NCBI RefSeq assembly: GCF_036010485.1
Contig: NZ_CP108568.1
Location: 5,232,501 to 5,296,500, forward strand
Source of the DNA: Streptomyces sp. NBC_01198
GTDB lineage: Bacteria; Actinomycetota; Actinomycetes; Streptomycetales; Streptomycetaceae
Length of the DNA: 64,000 bases
Direction of reading: 5' to 3'
This document shows, one piece after another, positions 39,001-46,387 of the stretch (its first letter is position 1; each line of letters opens with the position of its first letter). Below the pieces are notes generated by a model that was not told the origin of the DNA, did not search any database, and saw only the letters and a list, made by a program, of their open reading frames with translations. The position numbers and the translations under genes are program-made.

Positions 39001-39551
39001 TCCTCGTACAGCACGCCCTCGGGGAAGGCGAGGTCGTGCTTGTCCCAGAAGGTGCGGCGGAAGACCTTGTTCCAGGCCACCCGGTCGGACAGCAGGCCCA
39101 GGTCGCGGGTGATGTGGGTGCGGCTGACCGTCCTCGTCATCCCCCGGTGCTGCCAGGCCTGGCTGCGGCCGGCGGTCGTCAGCCGGTAGACGTTCCCGGT
39201 GGCGAAGTCCGACCCCGACCGGTCGAGCAGCCCGGTCAGCTGCTCGTACGCGCGCGGCGGCAGCACGTCGTCGCTGTCGATGAAGGTCAGGTACGGCGAC
39301 GCCGGATCGGCGTGGCGCGCCCCGGTGTTGCGGGCGTGGCCGAGGCCGCCGTTGTCCTGGGAGACCAGCCGGAAGCGCGGGTCGCCGGCGGCGAACGCCC
39401 GCGCGATGTCCGCACTGGTATCCGTCGAGCCGTCGTCCACCATCACCACATCAAGCTCTGCCAGCGTCTGCGCGGCGATCGACCGCAGGCACTCCTCCAG
39501 GTACTGCTCGACGTTGTAGACGGGGACGACGACGGTCAGGCGGGGCGTCAT
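36009..39551 (-). CDS. Bifunctional GT2 glycosyltransferase / CDP-glycerol glycerophosphotransferase, long form
   Basis: 1180 residues. The N-terminal GT2 domain (about 1-320) has LTVVVPVYNVEQYLEECL, VMVDDGSTD and FIDSDD (90-95). The middle (about 350-800) is beta-rich with repeated segments like LRLDLAVRDRTLPVAARL and no motif I can name. The C-terminal Glyphos_transf domain (about 830-1180) has VQTWHGTPVKRFGQEL near 905-920 and VTDYASLLADFAVTGRPVLLY near 1085. TagF-type enzymes polymerise glycerol- or ribitol-phosphate from CDP-alditol. The ATG at 39551 has AAAGGAG 11 bases upstream; the TTG three codons earlier would touch it. About 400 residues longer than its two paralogues at 39.7-44.2 kb because of the middle region. 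Confidence 0.88.
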   Translation of the reverse strand: MTPRLTVVVPVYNVEQYLEECLRSIAAQTLAELDVVMVDDGSTDTSADIARAFAAGDPRFRLVSQDNGGLGHARNTGARHADPASPYLTFIDSDDVLPPRAYEQLTGLLDRSGSDFATGNVYRLTTAGRSQAWQHRGMTRTVSRTHITRDLGLLSDRVAWNKVFRRTFWDKHDLAFPEGVLYEDTPLTIPAHFLADAVDVLHEHVYYWRIREGSITRRRTDVRGVRDRIAAVDGVSRFLAEPANTRWSRHKRDYDRSVLTDDLLYFIEALPMAGPEYHQVFMDRVGDYLSRVDPTLYPGLPVELRLRWELIREGRLDDLLTVLRHERHGGRTVFDLAGLPLRKRAVVVGVDGSPVRLSRAATAAGATDLPVVARLRDLEWRDGKLVLKGFAYIRNVDARTRRSSLKTAVATCGRRRLLLPVRTVKVADVTDEQTQERHCYDWSGFEITIDPARLRTDGGWKAAQWRLGIVVAGGSAVRPAALRAAEAGAGSSPVPFALDDDTRLVPWYKDGRLHLSVEPVTRRLTAHRPSGDGLLRLDLAVRDRTLPVAARLTQQTTGAAFDYPLAAGAACDGWTALSADVVLADLGGARPPMTGLPKEVAPETTATWTAEVVFPDGGKARVSLDRDLPAGRYALPPDERLAAPAARELSVEGTAAGNLVLRDRTPQAVADRVSFTPDGRLLVAGLLPEQAAAPGAGVRLMLRHGTYAAETGAEAVTDGEPGRFSASVDVGALPHAGRWYLHLRAAGADSPVRVAPSAMPGLPLELAVSDGERPVRLDRRFHDHLFVAAGSAVPAADRGPYRQRLLRERRYPVLARRQLTDTVLYSSFDARRCDDSPRAVHDELVRRGAALDHVWVVADRTTPVPAAARSVVLGSHGWYEALARSRHIVTNSHLPAFFRRRDEQHVVQTWHGTPVKRFGQELAGTLCADLTHMWPQPLLGGQWTVLLSPNAQSTPVLRRALAFAGEVAETGLPRTDPLSGEDRDKAAADVRDRLDLPPGRTVVLYAPTVRDDEAYDAGHQRLHLAADLAALEAELGDTHVLLVRAHPLVADTVPAAGGFVRDVTGHPDLAELLLAADVLVTDYASLLADFAVTGRPVLLYTPDLTHMRDTLRGFTYDFEAQAPGPLLSTTPELIAALRDPAAAVAPHGAAYDAFRAAFCHLDDGRAASRVADLILRGPRI

Positions 39552-39738
39552 GGGGGACAACGCTCCTTTCTGGACGGCGGTGGCAGACCATGCCGTGTGT
39601 TCAACTCGCCCCGTCCGCAGGGGTCACCGAAGGTAGGCCGAACGAGCGACACGACCCCGCGGATCGACACAGAGTTCCCGGGCAATTACCCTCGGACGTT
39701 ATCCCGTGCCGGTAACCACCGATCTGTCCAGGATGGTC

Positions 39739-41979
39739 ATGCCCCGTTTCAGCGTCGTCGTCCCCGCCCACCGCGCGCAGGGTTTCCTGCGCAGCTGCCT
39801 GGAGTCCGTACTCGACCAATCCGGCGGTGACGTCGAGGTGGTCGCGGTGGACGACGCCTCACCCGACGCGTGCGGCGCGATCATCGCCGACCTGGCCGCC
39901 GCCGACCCCCGCGTCGTGCCGGTGCGCCTGGACCGCACCTGCGGCACCGGGCCGGCCAGGGACGCGGGGGCCGCCCGCGCCACCGGCGACTACCTGCTCT
40001 TCCTGGACGCCGACGACCTCATGGCGCCCGGCACGCTGGCCGCCCTGGACACCCGGCTCGGCCGCACCGGCGACCCCGACGTGCTGCTCTACGACCACGA
40101 GCGCTTCACCGTGTGGGAGAACGTCCAGGAGAGCGGCGACGGCGACTTCCTGGCCGCCGCGGGAGAGCGCGTCTTCACCGCCGCCGACCTCCCCGACTGC
40201 CTGGCCTGCTACCCGGCCGCCTGGAACCGCGCGATCCGCCGGGAGTTCTGGACCTCAGGCGGCTTCGCCTTCGGTGACGCCCCCTACGCCGACGTCGCCG
40301 TCGCCACCCGGGTGCTCACCGCGGCCCCGCGCATCGCGTGCCTGGACCGGGTGTGCGTGCGCTGGCGCAAGCGCCGCTCCGGCAGCCTCACCACCACCCG
40401 CGGCGCCCACCACCTGGCCGTGCTCGACCGCTACGGCGAGATCATGGCCGACAAGGGCCTGCCGGGCGCGGCCGGAAGGGCCGCACTGTACGGGCAGATG
40501 GCCGCGCTGCTGATGGCGGTCGGCGAGGACCGGCTGAACCCGGAGGCCGCACCGGACTTCGTCCGCCGGGCGGGCCGGCTGCTCACCGACCACCGCCCGG
40601 CCGGCTGGATCGCGCCGGAACCCAAGGAGGCCCGCTGGGTCAGGGCCGCGGGCACCGGCTCCTACGGCCGCTACCGCGCGGCCCTGGGCACCCGCTCGCT
40701 CGCCATGCGGATCGCCAAGAAGCTCAGGGCCCGCAAGAACGGTCTGGCCCGCGCCCTCTACCAGAGCTACTACCGGCTGCGGCTGCGCCGTCCCGTCGAC
40801 CCCGACCTGGTCGTCTACGCCGCCTACTGGAACCGCGGGGTCTCCTGCAACCCGGCGGCGATCTACCGCAAGGCCGTGGAGATCGCCCCGCACCTGCACG
40901 GCGTCTGGGTCGTCAACAAGCGCGACCGGGACGCGCTGCCGCCGGGCGTCGACCATGTCGTCGTCAACTCGCGCCGCTACTGGGACGTCCTGGCCAGGGC
41001 CGGTTTCCTGGTCAACAACGCGAACTTCACCGGGCAGGTCACCAAGCGGCCCGAGCAGAGGTACGTGCAGACCCATCACGGCACGCCGCTCAAGCACATG
41101 GGCATGGACCTGCGAGCCAGGCCCGCGGTCGGCAAGGGGATGAGCTTCGGCCGGCTGCTCGACCACGCCGACCAGTGGGACTACTCGCTGGTCTCCAACC
41201 AGCACTCCGCCGAGGTCTTCGACCGGGTCTACCCCAGCGGCTACCGCACGCTGCCCACCGGCTACCCGCGCAACGACGTCTTCTACACCTCGGGCCCCGA
41301 CGACGTCCGCCGCGCCCGGCGGGCACTCGGCCTCGCCGACGGCACGACGGCGATCCTCTACGCGCCCACCCACCGCGACTACCAGCGGGAGTTCGTCCTC
41401 CCGCTGGACCTGGAACGTCTCGCCCGCGAGCTCGGGCCCGGCTACACGCTGCTGGTGCGGGCGCACTACTTCTACGGGCAGAGCCCGCAGTTCGAAGCGC
41501 TGCATCCGGCCGGGGCGGTGGTGGACGTCTCCGCGCACCCGAGCGTGGAGGAGCTGTGCCTGGCCTCGGACGCGCTGGTCACCGACTTCTCGTCGCTGAT
41601 GTTCGACTACGCCAACCTCGACCGGCCGATCGTCGTGCACGCGGCGGACTGGGCGGCCTACCAGGCGGCCCGGGGCGTCTACTTCGACCTGCTGTCCGGG
41701 CGGCCCGGCGAGACGCCGGGCGTGGTGGCCCAGGACGAGGCCTCGCTGGCCGCGGCCTTCCGCGGCGGGGCGTGGCACGGCCCGGAAGCGGAGGCGCTGC
41801 GCGGTGCCTTCCGCACGAGGTTCTGCTCCTACGACGACGGGCTGGCGGCCGAGCGGGTCGTCCGCCGCGTCTTCCTCCACGAGGAGCCGCTGCTCCCCTA
41901 CCGCCCCCTCTCCGACCGGCACCCGGCCCCCGCCCCCTCGGCCCTGACGGCCGCCGTCCCCGCGGTCCCGGCGCCCTGA
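39739..41979 (+). CDS. Bifunctional GT2 glycosyltransferase / CDP-glycerol glycerophosphotransferase
   Basis: 746 residues. The GT2 domain (about 1-250) starts MPRFSVVVPAHRAQGFLRSC and has VDDASPD and LDADD (89-93). A helical basic linker (about 300-355) leads into a Glyphos_transf domain with YAAYWNRGVSCNPAAIYRK, THHGTPLKHMGMDL (about 445-458) and VTDFSSLMFDYANLDRPIVV (about 614). It probably makes or extends an alditol-phosphate wall polymer. The start at 39739 has AGGA five bases upstream and matches the start of the paralogue at 44232. It is divergent from the 1180-residue paralogue (187 bases between) and convergent with the third, their stops 15 bases apart. Confidence 0.88.
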   Translation: MPRFSVVVPAHRAQGFLRSCLESVLDQSGGDVEVVAVDDASPDACGAIIADLAAADPRVVPVRLDRTCGTGPARDAGAARATGDYLLFLDADDLMAPGTLAALDTRLGRTGDPDVLLYDHERFTVWENVQESGDGDFLAAAGERVFTAADLPDCLACYPAAWNRAIRREFWTSGGFAFGDAPYADVAVATRVLTAAPRIACLDRVCVRWRKRRSGSLTTTRGAHHLAVLDRYGEIMADKGLPGAAGRAALYGQMAALLMAVGEDRLNPEAAPDFVRRAGRLLTDHRPAGWIAPEPKEARWVRAAGTGSYGRYRAALGTRSLAMRIAKKLRARKNGLARALYQSYYRLRLRRPVDPDLVVYAAYWNRGVSCNPAAIYRKAVEIAPHLHGVWVVNKRDRDALPPGVDHVVVNSRRYWDVLARAGFLVNNANFTGQVTKRPEQRYVQTHHGTPLKHMGMDLRARPAVGKGMSFGRLLDHADQWDYSLVSNQHSAEVFDRVYPSGYRTLPTGYPRNDVFYTSGPDDVRRARRALGLADGTTAILYAPTHRDYQREFVLPLDLERLARELGPGYTLLVRAHYFYGQSPQFEALHPAGAVVDVSAHPSVEELCLASDALVTDFSSLMFDYANLDRPIVVHAADWAAYQAARGVYFDLLSGRPGETPGVVAQDEASLAAAFRGGAWHGPEAEALRGAFRTRFCSYDDGLAAERVVRRVFLHEEPLLPYRPLSDRHPAPAPSALTAAVPAVPAP

Positions 41980-41994
41980 CCGGGGCGGGCGGGC

Positions 41995-44232
41995 TCAGCG
42001 CAGCTGGGGGTCCGTCACCGGGCCGCCGTGCAGCGGGGACGCGGCCGGACGGCGGTCGGGAAGGGGGACGACGGCCGGCAGCCCGCCGTCCTCCCGCAGG
42101 AAGACGCGCCGGACCACCCGCTCGGCCGCGTGCCCGTCGTCGTAGGGGCAGAATCTCGCCCGGAAGGCCGCCCGGAGCTGGGCCGAGCGCGGCCCTGACC
42201 AGGAGCCGGTCGCGAGGATGTCGGTCAGCTCGTCCTGGGTGCGGGCGACGGGCCCCGGCGGGTGCGCGGTGATGTCGAAGTAGGCGCCGCGGGTGGCCCG
42301 GTAGGTCTCCCAGTCCGCCGCGTGCAGCACGACGGGCCGGTCCAGCCCGGCGTAGTCGAACATCATCGACGAGTAGTCGGTGATGAGCCCGTCGGAGGCC
42401 AGGCACAGCTCCTCCGCCGAGGGGTGCCCGGAGACGTCGATGATGCGCGGGTGGGCGGCGCCGGCCGCCTCGCCGGGCGGGTAGAAGTAGTGCGGGCGCA
42501 GCAGCAGCACCATCCCGGGGCCCAGCTCGTCCGCGAGTCGCGGCAGGTCCAGCGCCGGAAGGTATCCGCTCTGGTAGTCGCGGTGGGTGGGGGCGTAGAG
42601 GAGCGCCGTCGCGGTGCGGGGGATGCCGAGGCTGTCGCGCAGCGCGAGCACGTCCTCGGGGGTGGCCCGGTGGAAGACGTCGGTGCGCGGCTGGCCGTAT
42701 TCCAGGCAGGTGAAGGCCGCCGGGTAGGCGCGTTCCCAGACCAGGCTGGAGTGCCGGCTGGCCGAGACGCTGTAGTCCCAGCGGTCGACGTGCCGCAGCA
42801 GCCGTTCGAAGTCCATGCCGTACGCGGCGGCCGGGTGCTGGAGCAGGTCGACGCCCATGTGCTTGAGCGGGGTGCCGTGGTGGGTCTGGACGTTGATCTG
42901 GCCGGGCCGCTTGGCGTAGCGGTGGTGGAAGTTGACGTTGCTGACCAGGTAGGACGCGCGGGCCATGGCCTTCCAGTAGCCGGCCGAGCCCGGTTGCAGC
43001 CGGGTCACCCCGGGCGGCAGGGTGTGCGCGTACTGCTCGGTGGTGACCCAGGCGGTCCGCATGTGCGGGGCGAGGTCGCGCAGCGCGCCCTCGACGGCGG
43101 CCGGGTTGCAGACGTAGCCGCGGTCCCAGTAGGCGGAGAAGACCGCCAGGTCGGGGTCGAGCGGCCGGCGCCGCTGCGCGAGGTAGTACGCGTGCAGCGC
43201 CGTTGTCCGCAGCCGCCCGGCCGCGACCCTGGCTCTGCGTACCGTACGCAGCCGCAGCCGGTGCAGGCCGCCGAGGGCCTGGAAGGTCCGCCGGGCGCCG
43301 AGCGCGACCAGCAGGTAGCGCACCCCGCTGCGCCGGCCGAGCGCGAAGCGGAAGCCCGCGGGCCGCAGCCTGCGGTACTGCGCGCGGCAGCGGCGGAAGT
43401 ATTCAGGGCGGGAGGAGCGGGGCAGCCGGTCGGGCAGGTTGAAGACCGTGGTGAGGTGGTCGAGCATCCGGCGGAAGAGGACGGTGCGCCAGCGGTCCAG
43501 GTCGGGGCGGCTGTCGAGGAAGGCGAAGAGCAGGTCGTACTGCTTGAAGATCTCGAAGTGCCGGCGGCTGGTGGTGTGCAGGATGCCCCGCTTGCGGCGC
43601 TGCCGGTAGTGCACGCACACCTGGTCGAGCAGCGCGATGGTCCCTGCGGCCATCAGCACCGGGTACGTCCACGGGGTGTCCTCGTAGTAGCCGGCCGGGA
43701 AGGTCACCCCGACCCTGGCGAGGAAGTCCCGCCGGTAGGCCTTGTTCCAGGCGACCATGATCAGCCGCAGCAGGCTGGGGCGCTCGTCGAGGGAGAAGAC
43801 CTGCGGGTCGGTCTGGGCGAGCAGCCCGCTGAACTGGTTGCGCTCCGCCTCGCCGTTCCAGTACGTCCGGTCGTAGTCGAAGATCAGCAGGTCGGGGCGG
43901 CCCGTGCGGTCGATCCTGGCCGCGATGGCCTGCAGCGCGCCGGGGGCGTAGGTGTCGTCGCTGTCCAGGAAGAGCACGTAGTCGCCGGTGGCCCGGGCGA
44001 GACCGGCGTTGCGGGCCCGGCCCAGGCCGACGTTCTCGGCGAGGTGCAGGACGCTGACCCGGCGGTCGCGGGCCGCGTAGGCGTCGGCGATCTCACCGCT
44101 GCCGTCCGGCGAGCAGTCGTCCACCACGATCAGTTCGAAGTCGCCGAAGGACTGGTCGAGCACGGAGTCCAGACAGGCGTGCAGATACGCCTGCACGTGG
44201 TAAACGGGCACGATGACGCTGAAGCGGGGCAC
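41995..44232 (-). CDS. Bifunctional GT2 glycosyltransferase / CDP-glycerol glycerophosphotransferase
   Basis: 745 residues, the closest relative in the window of the preceding plus-strand gene over its whole length. The GT2 domain starts MPRFSVIVPVYHVQAYLHAC with VVDDCSPDG and LDSDD (89-93). The linker holds many Arg residues (about 300-355). The Glyphos_transf domain has FSAYWDRGYVCNPAAVEG, THHGTPLKHMGVDL (about 451-464) and ITDYSSMMFDYAGLDRPVVL (about 615). The GTG at 44232 gives the same MPRFSV beginning as the paralogue; the ribosome site is weak. An AT-richer patch (44285-44325, containing TATATA) upstream could be its promoter. Confidence 0.88.
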   Translation of the reverse strand: MPRFSVIVPVYHVQAYLHACLDSVLDQSFGDFELIVVDDCSPDGSGEIADAYAARDRRVSVLHLAENVGLGRARNAGLARATGDYVLFLDSDDTYAPGALQAIAARIDRTGRPDLLIFDYDRTYWNGEAERNQFSGLLAQTDPQVFSLDERPSLLRLIMVAWNKAYRRDFLARVGVTFPAGYYEDTPWTYPVLMAAGTIALLDQVCVHYRQRRKRGILHTTSRRHFEIFKQYDLLFAFLDSRPDLDRWRTVLFRRMLDHLTTVFNLPDRLPRSSRPEYFRRCRAQYRRLRPAGFRFALGRRSGVRYLLVALGARRTFQALGGLHRLRLRTVRRARVAAGRLRTTALHAYYLAQRRRPLDPDLAVFSAYWDRGYVCNPAAVEGALRDLAPHMRTAWVTTEQYAHTLPPGVTRLQPGSAGYWKAMARASYLVSNVNFHHRYAKRPGQINVQTHHGTPLKHMGVDLLQHPAAAYGMDFERLLRHVDRWDYSVSASRHSSLVWERAYPAAFTCLEYGQPRTDVFHRATPEDVLALRDSLGIPRTATALLYAPTHRDYQSGYLPALDLPRLADELGPGMVLLLRPHYFYPPGEAAGAAHPRIIDVSGHPSAEELCLASDGLITDYSSMMFDYAGLDRPVVLHAADWETYRATRGAYFDITAHPPGPVARTQDELTDILATGSWSGPRSAQLRAAFRARFCPYDDGHAAERVVRRVFLREDGGLPAVVPLPDRRPAASPLHGGPVTDPQLR

Positions 44233-44340
44233 AGCAGCACATCCAGGTTCGACGCGGGGACACGGGACACTACGACCACATCCGCGGTAAATGCGGTATG
44301 TGACGCTATATATCCTGCGAACGCGCGGCCGCCCCGCTGG

Positions 44341-45291
44341 TTACGCCTGGTGGCGCAGTGCGCCGCGAAGCCTTACGAAGCCTTTGGACACGAACGGCGG
44401 CAGCACGTTGAGCACCAGCCGGCGCGTCGCGGAGCGCCGCCGGGGGGCGGGCGCCGGTTGCTCCACCAGGACGACCTGCGGGACCTCCTCCACCGGCGGC
44501 GGCTCCTCGACGTGGTGCCGGGAGACCGGCTGGGCCGGCGGCTCGGTGCTGATGCCCCTGACCCGCACCAGCACGCTGCCCGCGACCGCCTCCACGCCGT
44601 GCCACAGGTCCTCCCGCCCGGCCAGGAACTCCAGCAGCTGCTCGCGCACCGGCGCCGGATCGCCCCAGGTGCCGTAGAGCTTCGTGCCGGTCACGCACAC
44701 CGGGCTGAGCCCGCCCGTGGCGACCGCCTCCCACACCGCGGCGGCCACCCCGGGGCAGTGCTCGGAGCGGTAGTCGTCGAGCGCGACGATGCCGTGCGGG
44801 TGCAGCAGCGCCTTGGTGTCCTCGATGTCGCCGCGTACGTGCTCGTAGAGGTGCGAGCCGTCGATGTGCGCGAAGCGGCAGCTGGCGGCCTGCACCCGGT
44901 CCCGCACGAGGGATGACAGGCCCTGGATCACCTGCGGCAGCTCGTCGTGGAAGGACAGGTAATTCGACTCGAACGAGCGACGGGTGAGCGTCGAGTAGGA
45001 ATACCTCATCTCCGCGGAGTTCGCGTCGTCCTCGGCCGGTGAATCGAACAGGTCGCAGACCGTGAACGTCTCGCCGTCCCGCAGGTAGCTGCCCATGAAG
45101 ATCGCGCTCTTGCCCATGTACGCGCCGATCTCCAGCAGGTCCCCCGGCTCGGTCAGCTCGTCCTGGCGGGTCAGGAACCAGTCGAAGAGCACCTGGTCGA
45201 CGGGGAAGAACCAGCCCTTGACCTCGGCGAGCGAGGTGGGCGCGGGAAGCTCCTCGCCGGCCGGATCGGTGGCGGTGGGGGTGAGCGTCAT
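44341..45291 (-). CDS. Class I SAM-dependent methyltransferase (Methyltransf_24-like)
   Basis: 316 residues. Motif I is LLEIGAYMGKSAIFMG (52-67); VCDLFDSPAEDDAN gives the acidic motif II; FAHIDGSHLYEHVRGDIE (about 139-156) is the His-Asp metal-type motif seen in TylF/CmcI-like methyltransferases; IVALDDYRSEHCPGV follows. The last 65 residues are Pro/Glu-rich then basic and hydrophobic (RRLVLNVLPPFVSKGFVRL), possibly membrane-associating. The acceptor is unknown; the location beside the TagF-like genes suggests a wall-polymer decoration. The ATG at 45291 is the first in frame. It precedes the TagF-like gene at 44232 with 108 bases between. Confidence 0.84.
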   Translation of the reverse strand: MTLTPTATDPAGEELPAPTSLAEVKGWFFPVDQVLFDWFLTRQDELTEPGDLLEIGAYMGKSAIFMGSYLRDGETFTVCDLFDSPAEDDANSAEMRYSYSTLTRRSFESNYLSFHDELPQVIQGLSSLVRDRVQAASCRFAHIDGSHLYEHVRGDIEDTKALLHPHGIVALDDYRSEHCPGVAAAVWEAVATGGLSPVCVTGTKLYGTWGDPAPVREQLLEFLAGREDLWHGVEAVAGSVLVRVRGISTEPPAQPVSRHHVEEPPPVEEVPQVVLVEQPAPAPRRRSATRRLVLNVLPPFVSKGFVRLRGALRHQA

Positions 45292-45448
45292 GGGGATCCG
45301 TTCGAACGGTGGGAGACCCCGGAACGGGCGGCTCCCGGCTGCGGGGGGCGTCAGTGTAAACGCCCTCCGCGGCCGGGTCCGCCCGCCGTGTCCACCGTGT
45401 CGCGGGCCCCGCCGCCGGTGTGGCGCCGGGCCGTCCGCGACCGGACCG

Positions 45449-46387
45449 CTACTTCACCGCGCCCGCCATCACGCCGGACACGAACTGCCGCTGGAAGGCG
45501 AAGAAGACCACCAGCGGGATCACCATCGACACGAAGGCGCCGGGCGCCAGGATGTCGATGTTGTTGCCGAACTGCCGCACCTGCTGCTGCAGCGCCACGG
45601 TGACCGGCTGCGAGTCGCTGTCGGCGAAGATCAGCGCGACCAGCATGTCGTTCCACACCCACAGGAACTGGAAGATGCCCAGCGACGCGATCGCCGGCCC
45701 GCCCAGCGGCATCACCACCCGGGTGAACAGCCTCAGCTCGCCCGCGCCGTCCAGCCGCGCGGCCTCCAGCAGCTCCCGGGGGATCTCCGCGAAGAAGTTC
45801 CGCAGCAGGAAGATCGCGAACGGCAGCCCGAAGGCGGTGTGGAAGAGCACCACCCCGGAGATGTCACCGAAGATCCCGATGTCGCCGAACAGCTTCGCCA
45901 CCGGGATCAGCGCCACCTGCACCGGCACCACCAGCATCGCCACCACGGCGATGAACCACCAGTCGCGGCCGGGGAAGTCCATCCAGGCGAAGGCGTAACC
46001 GGCCAGCGAGCCGATCACCACCACCAGCAGCGTCGCCGGGACGGTGATCAGCGCCGTGTTCACCAGCGAGTCGGTGATGGCGTGGTTGTCCAGCAGCGTG
46101 CGGTAGTTGGTCACCGTCAGCTGCGAGGGCGAGGTGAAGACCTTCCACCAGCCGCTCGCCGAGATGTCGGACGGCGTCCGCAGGCTCGACAGCAGCAGCC
46201 CCACCGTCGGCAGCAGCCAGAACAGGCCCACCACCAGCAGCACGACCCGCACCACCCCGCCGCCGGCCAGCGCCGCCAGCCGGGTGCCCAGGCTCTCCTT
46301 GGGCCGTACGGTCACCGGGCGCCCGGAATCCTCGGCGGGGGCCGCGGCCCCCGCCGGACCGGAGCCCGCGGTCACATCCGCGCTCAT
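45449..46387 (-). CDS. Carbohydrate ABC transporter permease (CUT1, MalG type)
   Basis: 312 residues. A short Ala/Gly/Pro arm is followed by six membrane spans. The coupling EAA loop is RELLEAARLDGAGELRLFTRVVMP, read here as ELLEAARLDGAG plus VVMPLGGPA. The C terminus QRQFVSGVMAGAVKG-like (…VSGVMAGAVK) is typical of MalG-type subunits. It pairs with the larger permease just upstream; its ATG overlaps that gene's stop (ATGA). No ATPase gene is present in the set, as usual for Streptomyces CUT1 importers, which share the ATPase MsiK encoded elsewhere. Confidence 0.93.
   Translation of the reverse strand: MSADVTAGSGPAGAAAPAEDSGRPVTVRPKESLGTRLAALAGGGVVRVVLLVVGLFWLLPTVGLLLSSLRTPSDISASGWWKVFTSPSQLTVTNYRTLLDNHAITDSLVNTALITVPATLLVVVIGSLAGYAFAWMDFPGRDWWFIAVVAMLVVPVQVALIPVAKLFGDIGIFGDISGVVLFHTAFGLPFAIFLLRNFFAEIPRELLEAARLDGAGELRLFTRVVMPLGGPAIASLGIFQFLWVWNDMLVALIFADSDSQPVTVALQQQVRQFGNNIDILAPGAFVSMVIPLVVFFAFQRQFVSGVMAGAVK

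Noticed and set aside
24761-45291. The polysaccharide locus as a recently acquired island or prophage
   Set aside because: No integrase, transposase, tRNA or att-like repeat flanks it, and base composition looks like the rest of the window; strain-variable core content is a simpler reading.
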